Shown here piece by piece: positions 60,463-64,000 of a DNA stretch of 64,000 nucleotides. A program made the translations under genes and the position numbers. Below the pieces are notes generated by a model. The model was not told the DNA's origin. It did no database searches and saw only the letters and a program-made list of their open reading frames with translations. Numbering within the stretch: the first letter of the stretch is position 1; every line of letters begins with the position of its first letter. The DNA comes from Phytobacter diazotrophicus. Lineage in GTDB: Bacteria; Pseudomonadota; Gammaproteobacteria; Enterobacterales; Enterobacteriaceae. The stretch covers positions 1 to 64,000 of the forward strand of contig SMDE01000013.1 of the NCBI GenBank assembly GCA_004346725.1, given 5' to 3'.

Positions 60463-62070
60463 ATGAGTATTTCCTTGAAGAAGTCAGGGATGTTGAAGCT
60501 TGGTCTTAGCCTGGTGGCTATGACTGTGGCGGCCAGCGTGCAGGCAAAAACCCTGGTTTATTGTTCAGAAGGCTCGCCTGAAGGCTTTAACCCACAGCTT
60601 TTCACTTCTGGTACTACTTACGATGCCAGCTCTGTGCCGATTTATAACCGTCTGGTTGAGTTCAAAACCGGTACTACTGAGGTCATTCCGGGTCTTGCTG
60701 AGAAGTGGGATATCAGCGCCGATGGCAAAACCTACACTTTCCACCTGCGTAAAGGCGTGAAGTGGCAGGACAACAAAGATTTCAAACCGACGCGTGAATT
60801 CAACGCGGACGACGTCGTATTCTCCTTTGATCGTCAGAAAAACGCCCAGAACCCGTACCATAAAGTCTCTGGCGGCAGCTACGAATACTTTGAAGGTATG
60901 GGCCTGCCAGACCTGATTAGCGAAGTGAAGAAAGTCGACGACAACACCGTTCAATTCGTGCTGACCCGTCCGGAATCTCCGTTCCTGGCTGACCTGGCAA
61001 TGGACTTCGCGTCTATTCTGTCCAAAGAATACGCCGACAACATGCTGAAAGCCGGTACGCCGGACAAAGTTGACCTGGATCCGATCGGTACCGGTCCGTT
61101 CCAACTGCAACAGTACCAGAAAGATTCCCGTATTCTGTACAAAGCGTTTGAAGGTTACTGGGGCACCAAGCCGCAGATTGACCGCCTGGTCTTCTCCATC
61201 ACGCCTGACGCTTCCGTACGTTATGCCAAACTGCAGAAAAACGAGTGCCAGGTTATGCCGTACCCGAACCCGGCTGACATCGCTCGTATGAAACAAGACA
61301 AAAACATTAACCTGATGGAGCAGGCTGGCCTGAACGTCGGTTACATGTCTTTCAACACCGAGAAGAAACCGTTTGATGACGTGAAAGTGCGTCAGGCGCT
61401 GACTTACGCGGTAAATAAAGAAGCGATCATCAAAGCCGTTTACCAGGGTGCTGGCGTTGCCGCGAAAAACCTGATTCCGCCGACAATGTGGGGCTATAAC
61501 GACGACGTTAAGGATTACACCTACGACGTTGAGAAAGCGAAACAGTTGCTGAAAGAATCCGGCCACGAGCAGGGCTTCACCGTTGAACTGTGGGCGATGC
61601 CGGTACAGCGTCCGTACAACCCGAACGCTCGCCGTATGGCTGAGATGATTCAGGCTGACTGGGCGAAAATCGGTGTTCAGGCCAAGATCGTTACCTACGA
61701 GTGGGGCGAGTACCTGAAACGCGCCAAAGCGGGTGAGCACCAGGCTGTAATGATGGGCTGGACCGGCGACAATGGGGATCCGGATAACTTCTTCGCAACC
61801 CTGTTTAGCTGCGCTGCGGCGAAAGACGGTTCCAACTACTCTCGCTGGTGCTACAAGCCGTTTGAAGACTTGATTCAGCCGGCTCGCGCAACTGACGACC
61901 ACAACAAGCGTATTGAACTGTACAAACAGGCTCAGGTAGTGATGCATGACCAGGCTCCGGCACTGATCGTCGCGCACTCCACCGTGTATGAGCCGGTGCG
62001 TAAAGAAGTCAAAGGCTACGTGGTTGATCCGCTGGGCAAACACCACTTCGAAAACGTGTCAGTTGAATAA
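60463..62070 (+). CDS. dppA: Dipeptide-binding periplasmic protein
   Basis: A 535-aa periplasmic binding protein of the SBP_bac_5 family. Signal peptide MSISLKKSGMLKLGLSLVAM through SVQA, mature KTLVYCSEGSPEGFNPQLF. Binds di- and tripeptides, also linked to haem uptake and chemotaxis in E. coli. Highly similar along the whole length. Ribosome-binding GGAG. Followed by an attenuator hairpin that probably sets dppA above dppBCDF. Confidence 0.98.
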   Translation: MSISLKKSGMLKLGLSLVAMTVAASVQAKTLVYCSEGSPEGFNPQLFTSGTTYDASSVPIYNRLVEFKTGTTEVIPGLAEKWDISADGKTYTFHLRKGVKWQDNKDFKPTREFNADDVVFSFDRQKNAQNPYHKVSGGSYEYFEGMGLPDLISEVKKVDDNTVQFVLTRPESPFLADLAMDFASILSKEYADNMLKAGTPDKVDLDPIGTGPFQLQQYQKDSRILYKAFEGYWGTKPQIDRLVFSITPDASVRYAKLQKNECQVMPYPNPADIARMKQDKNINLMEQAGLNVGYMSFNTEKKPFDDVKVRQALTYAVNKEAIIKAVYQGAGVAAKNLIPPTMWGYNDDVKDYTYDVEKAKQLLKESGHEQGFTVELWAMPVQRPYNPNARRMAEMIQADWAKIGVQAKIVTYEWGEYLKRAKAGEHQAVMMGWTGDNGDPDNFFATLFSCAAAKDGSNYSRWCYKPFEDLIQPARATDDHNKRIELYKQAQVVMHDQAPALIVAHSTVYEPVRKEVKGYVVDPLGKHHFENVSVE

Positions 62071-62084
62071 TAGGCACGATGCCT

Positions 62085-62120
62085 GAGTCCCTCCTCCCTT
62101 TCCGGGGGGAGGGTTTTTGT
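62085..62120 (+). terminator. dppA-dppB intercistronic terminator-like hairpin
   Basis: CCCTCCTCCC, TTTCC loop, GGGGGGAGGG then TTTTTG, ~20 bp after dppA. Partial termination would explain high dppA over dppB expression. Confidence 0.8.
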
Positions 62121-62239
62121 TCCTTATTCCTCCGGGAAAAGGCCTGGATAGAGTGGGATTTTCCCGTTTATCCAAACATTTGTGAGCAATACAGACGCAC
62201 TACCGCCAGGTGCATGCGTCACTACAGAGAATCCGGGTT

Positions 62240-63259
62240 ATGTTGCAGTTCATCCTCCGACGTCTGGGGCTAGTTATCCCGACGTTTATCGGTATCACCC
62301 TTCTCACCTTTGCCTTCGTTCATATGATTCCCGGTGACCCGGTGATGATCATGGCAGGTGAGCGTGGTATCTCTCCTGAGCGTCATGCCCAGTTGCTGGC
62401 AGAGCTTGGTCTCAACAAGCCGCTGTGGCAGCAATACGTCAACTATGTGTGGGGCGTGTTGCATGGTGATTTAGGGATCTCTCTTAAGAGCCGTCTTCCG
62501 GTGTGGGACGAGTTCGTACCGCGTTTTAAAGCGACGCTGGAACTCGGCGTCTGCGCCATGATTTTCGCGGTGGCTGTCGGTATCCCGGTGGGCGTAATGG
62601 CCGCGGTGAAGCGTGGTTCCATTTTTGATCATACCGCCGTGAGCCTCGCGCTGACCGGTTACTCCATGCCTATCTTCTGGTGGGGCATGATGCTGATCAT
62701 GCTGGTGTCGGTACACTGGAACCTGACGCCGGTATCCGGGCGCGTCAGTGACATGGTGTTCCTTGATGACAGTAACCCGCTTACCGGTTTTATGCTGATC
62801 GACACGGCTATCTGGGGCGAGCAGGGTAACTTTATCGATGCCCTGGCGCACATGATTCTGCCTGCCATCGTGCTGGGGACAATCCCGCTGGCGGTTATCG
62901 TCCGTATGACCCGCTCCTCGATGCTGGAAGTGCTGGGCGAAGACTATATCCGTACCGCGCGCGCCAAAGGGTTAACCCGTATGCGCGTTATCATCGTCCA
63001 TGCGCTGCGTAATGCGATGCTGCCGGTGGTGACCGTTATCGGTCTGCAGGTCGGGACATTGCTGGCAGGCGCGATCCTGACGGAAACCATTTTCTCCTGG
63101 CCGGGCCTGGGCCGCTGGTTGATTGACGCGCTGCAACGCCGCGATTATCCGGTTGTGCAGGGTGGGGTATTGCTGGTCGCGACGATGATCATTCTCGTCA
63201 ACCTGTTGGTCGACCTGCTCTACGGCGTGGTGAACCCGCGTATTCGTCACAAGAAGTAA
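62240..63259 (+). CDS. dppB: Dipeptide ABC transporter permease DppB
   Basis: A 339-aa inner-membrane permease with the BPD_transp_1 fold; MLQFILRRLGLVIPTFIGIT start as in E. coli, family EAA-type loop EDYIRTARAKGLTRMRVI near the C-terminal half. Start at 62240 because the 10-codon upstream extension is not in the family. dppC follows after 9 bp. Confidence 0.98.
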   Translation: MLQFILRRLGLVIPTFIGITLLTFAFVHMIPGDPVMIMAGERGISPERHAQLLAELGLNKPLWQQYVNYVWGVLHGDLGISLKSRLPVWDEFVPRFKATLELGVCAMIFAVAVGIPVGVMAAVKRGSIFDHTAVSLALTGYSMPIFWWGMMLIMLVSVHWNLTPVSGRVSDMVFLDDSNPLTGFMLIDTAIWGEQGNFIDALAHMILPAIVLGTIPLAVIVRMTRSSMLEVLGEDYIRTARAKGLTRMRVIIVHALRNAMLPVVTVIGLQVGTLLAGAILTETIFSWPGLGRWLIDALQRRDYPVVQGGVLLVATMIILVNLLVDLLYGVVNPRIRHKK

Positions 63260-63268
63260 GGGGCCATC

Positions 63269-64000
63269 ATGTCACAAGTTACTGAAAATAAAGTTATCTC
63301 TGCACCGGTCCCGATGACCCCGCTGCAGGAGTTCTGGCACTATTTCAAGCGTAATAAAGGCGCGGTTGTGGGGCTGGTTTACGTGATCGTGATGCTGCTT
63401 ATCGCTATCTTCGCGAACGTGCTGGCGCCGCATAACCCGGCGGATCAGTTCCGCGATGCGCTGCTGGCGCCGCCGGTCTGGCAGGATGGCGGCACATGGT
63501 CGCATATTCTGGGTACCGATGACGTAGGTCGCGATACCCTGTCGCGTCTGATGTTTGGCGCGCGTCTGTCGCTGCTGGTCGGCTGTCTGGTGGTGGTGCT
63601 GTCACTGATCATGGGGATTATCCTCGGCCTGGTGGCGGGCTACTTTGGCGGCGTTATCGATAGCATCATCATGCGTGTTGTCGACATCATGCTGGCCCTG
63701 CCGAGCCTGCTGCTGGCGCTGGTCCTGGTGGCGATATTTGGTCCTTCGATAGTCAACGCATCGTTAGCGCTCACTTTCGTCGCCTTGCCGCACTATGTAC
63801 GTCTTACCCGTGCCGCGGTGCTGGTGGAAGTTAACCGCGATTACGTGACGGCTTCCCGCGTGGCGGGGGCTGGCGCGATGCGTCAGATGTTCGTCAATAT
63901 TTTCCCTAACTGCCTTGCGCCGCTGATTGTTCAGGCGTCGCTCGGTTTCTCGAACGCCATTCTCGACATGGCCGCCCTCGGCTTCCTTGGCATGGGCGCG
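63269..64000 (+). CDS. dppC: Dipeptide ABC transporter permease DppC (truncated by window end)
   Basis: 244 codons visible of about 300. Starts MSQVTENKVISAPVPMTPLQ with AAGGGG upstream. TM helices follow, with HILGTDDVGRDTLSRLMFGARLS and a RDYVTASRVAGAGAMRQM EAA-type loop. No stop is reached before the window edge. It forms the membrane pore with DppB. Confidence 0.97.
   Translation, partial: MSQVTENKVISAPVPMTPLQEFWHYFKRNKGAVVGLVYVIVMLLIAIFANVLAPHNPADQFRDALLAPPVWQDGGTWSHILGTDDVGRDTLSRLMFGARLSLLVGCLVVVLSLIMGIILGLVAGYFGGVIDSIIMRVVDIMLALPSLLLALVLVAIFGPSIVNASLALTFVALPHYVRLTRAAVLVEVNRDYVTASRVAGAGAMRQMFVNIFPNCLAPLIVQASLGFSNAILDMAALGFLGMGA

Noticed and set aside
60565-62046. 493-aa minus-strand ORF opposite dppA
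   Set aside because: Antisense shadow of a highly expressed gene; composition typical of reverse-frame reading.

Overview
The window is chromosomal DNA of an enterobacterium close to Enterobacter, Leclercia, Lelliottia, Citrobacter or Klebsiella. Most proteins can be read by eye as orthologues of E. coli K-12 genes from the 80-min region: sgbE-lyxK-yiaLK, plaR, ysaA, avtA, malS, bax, xylRHGF/xylAB, yiaA, wecH, ysaB, glyQS, yiaG, yiaF, ghrB, bisC, yiaC, tag, yhjY, yhjX, eptB, proK and dppABC. Between these lie genes K-12 lacks: a GH127 cassette, yiaX1/yiaX2, an ABC importer with an SMP-30 lactonase, isochorismatase plus GlxA, tacAT, an ABC-F protein, a kgu cluster and ohr. No rRNA, prophage or CRISPR array is visible.

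Layout. 0-6.3 kb: a small hydrophilic ORF, dbpA, then a sugar cassette (GH127 hydrolase, GPH symporter, divergent AraC regulator). 6.6-19.3 kb: an ascorbate/diketogulonate locus of Klebsiella type (yiaK-yiaL-yiaX1-yiaX2-lyxK-sgbH-sgbU-sgbE), a second unit (ABC importer plus SMP-30 lactonase), and the divergent regulator plaR. 20-26.7 kb: ysaA, avtA, malS, bax. 25.5-33.8 kb: the complete D-xylose regulon. 33.9-37.4 kb: isochorismatase and GlxA-type regulator, yiaA, wecH, ysaB. 37.5-44.3 kb: glyQS, a decayed IS30 transposase, a tacAT toxin-antitoxin pair, a 585-bp stretch without a convincing gene, an ABC-F ATPase, yiaG. 44.6-50.8 kb: yiaF and a 2-ketogluconate cluster (kguD/ghrB, kguT, kguK, kguE, LacI regulator). 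51-59.1 kb: bisC, yiaC, tag, yhjY, yhjX, ohr, eptB. 59.2-64 kb: tRNA-Pro(CGG) with tandem trailer repeats, then dppA, dppB and the start of dppC.

How the parts fit. The yia unit converts 2,3-diketo-L-gulonate to D-xylulose 5-phosphate. The extra ABC/SMP-30 unit probably imports a related sugar acid or lactone and opens a lactone ring. Similar inverted repeats upstream of both units suggest shared control by PlaR. The xyl genes meet the same xylulose-5-phosphate pool. The kgu genes take in 2-ketogluconate, phosphorylate it and reduce it to 6-phosphogluconate, with a PtxS-like operator in front.

The most unusual non-coding structures are: three tandem arrays (86, 57 and 46 bp periods) of one GGGAGAGGG-hairpin repeat family, all at gene ends in sugar operons, one of them supplying the stop codon of yiaX2; a 166-bp tandem repeat after proK that duplicates the tRNA 3' end and terminator, like the rtT repeats of E. 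coli tyrT; a 16-bp-arm palindrome in front of tacAT; and several operator-like motifs with exact spacing (AraC-type TTTGCA every 21 bp, a YpdB-type box at yhjX, a PtxS-type box at kguE).
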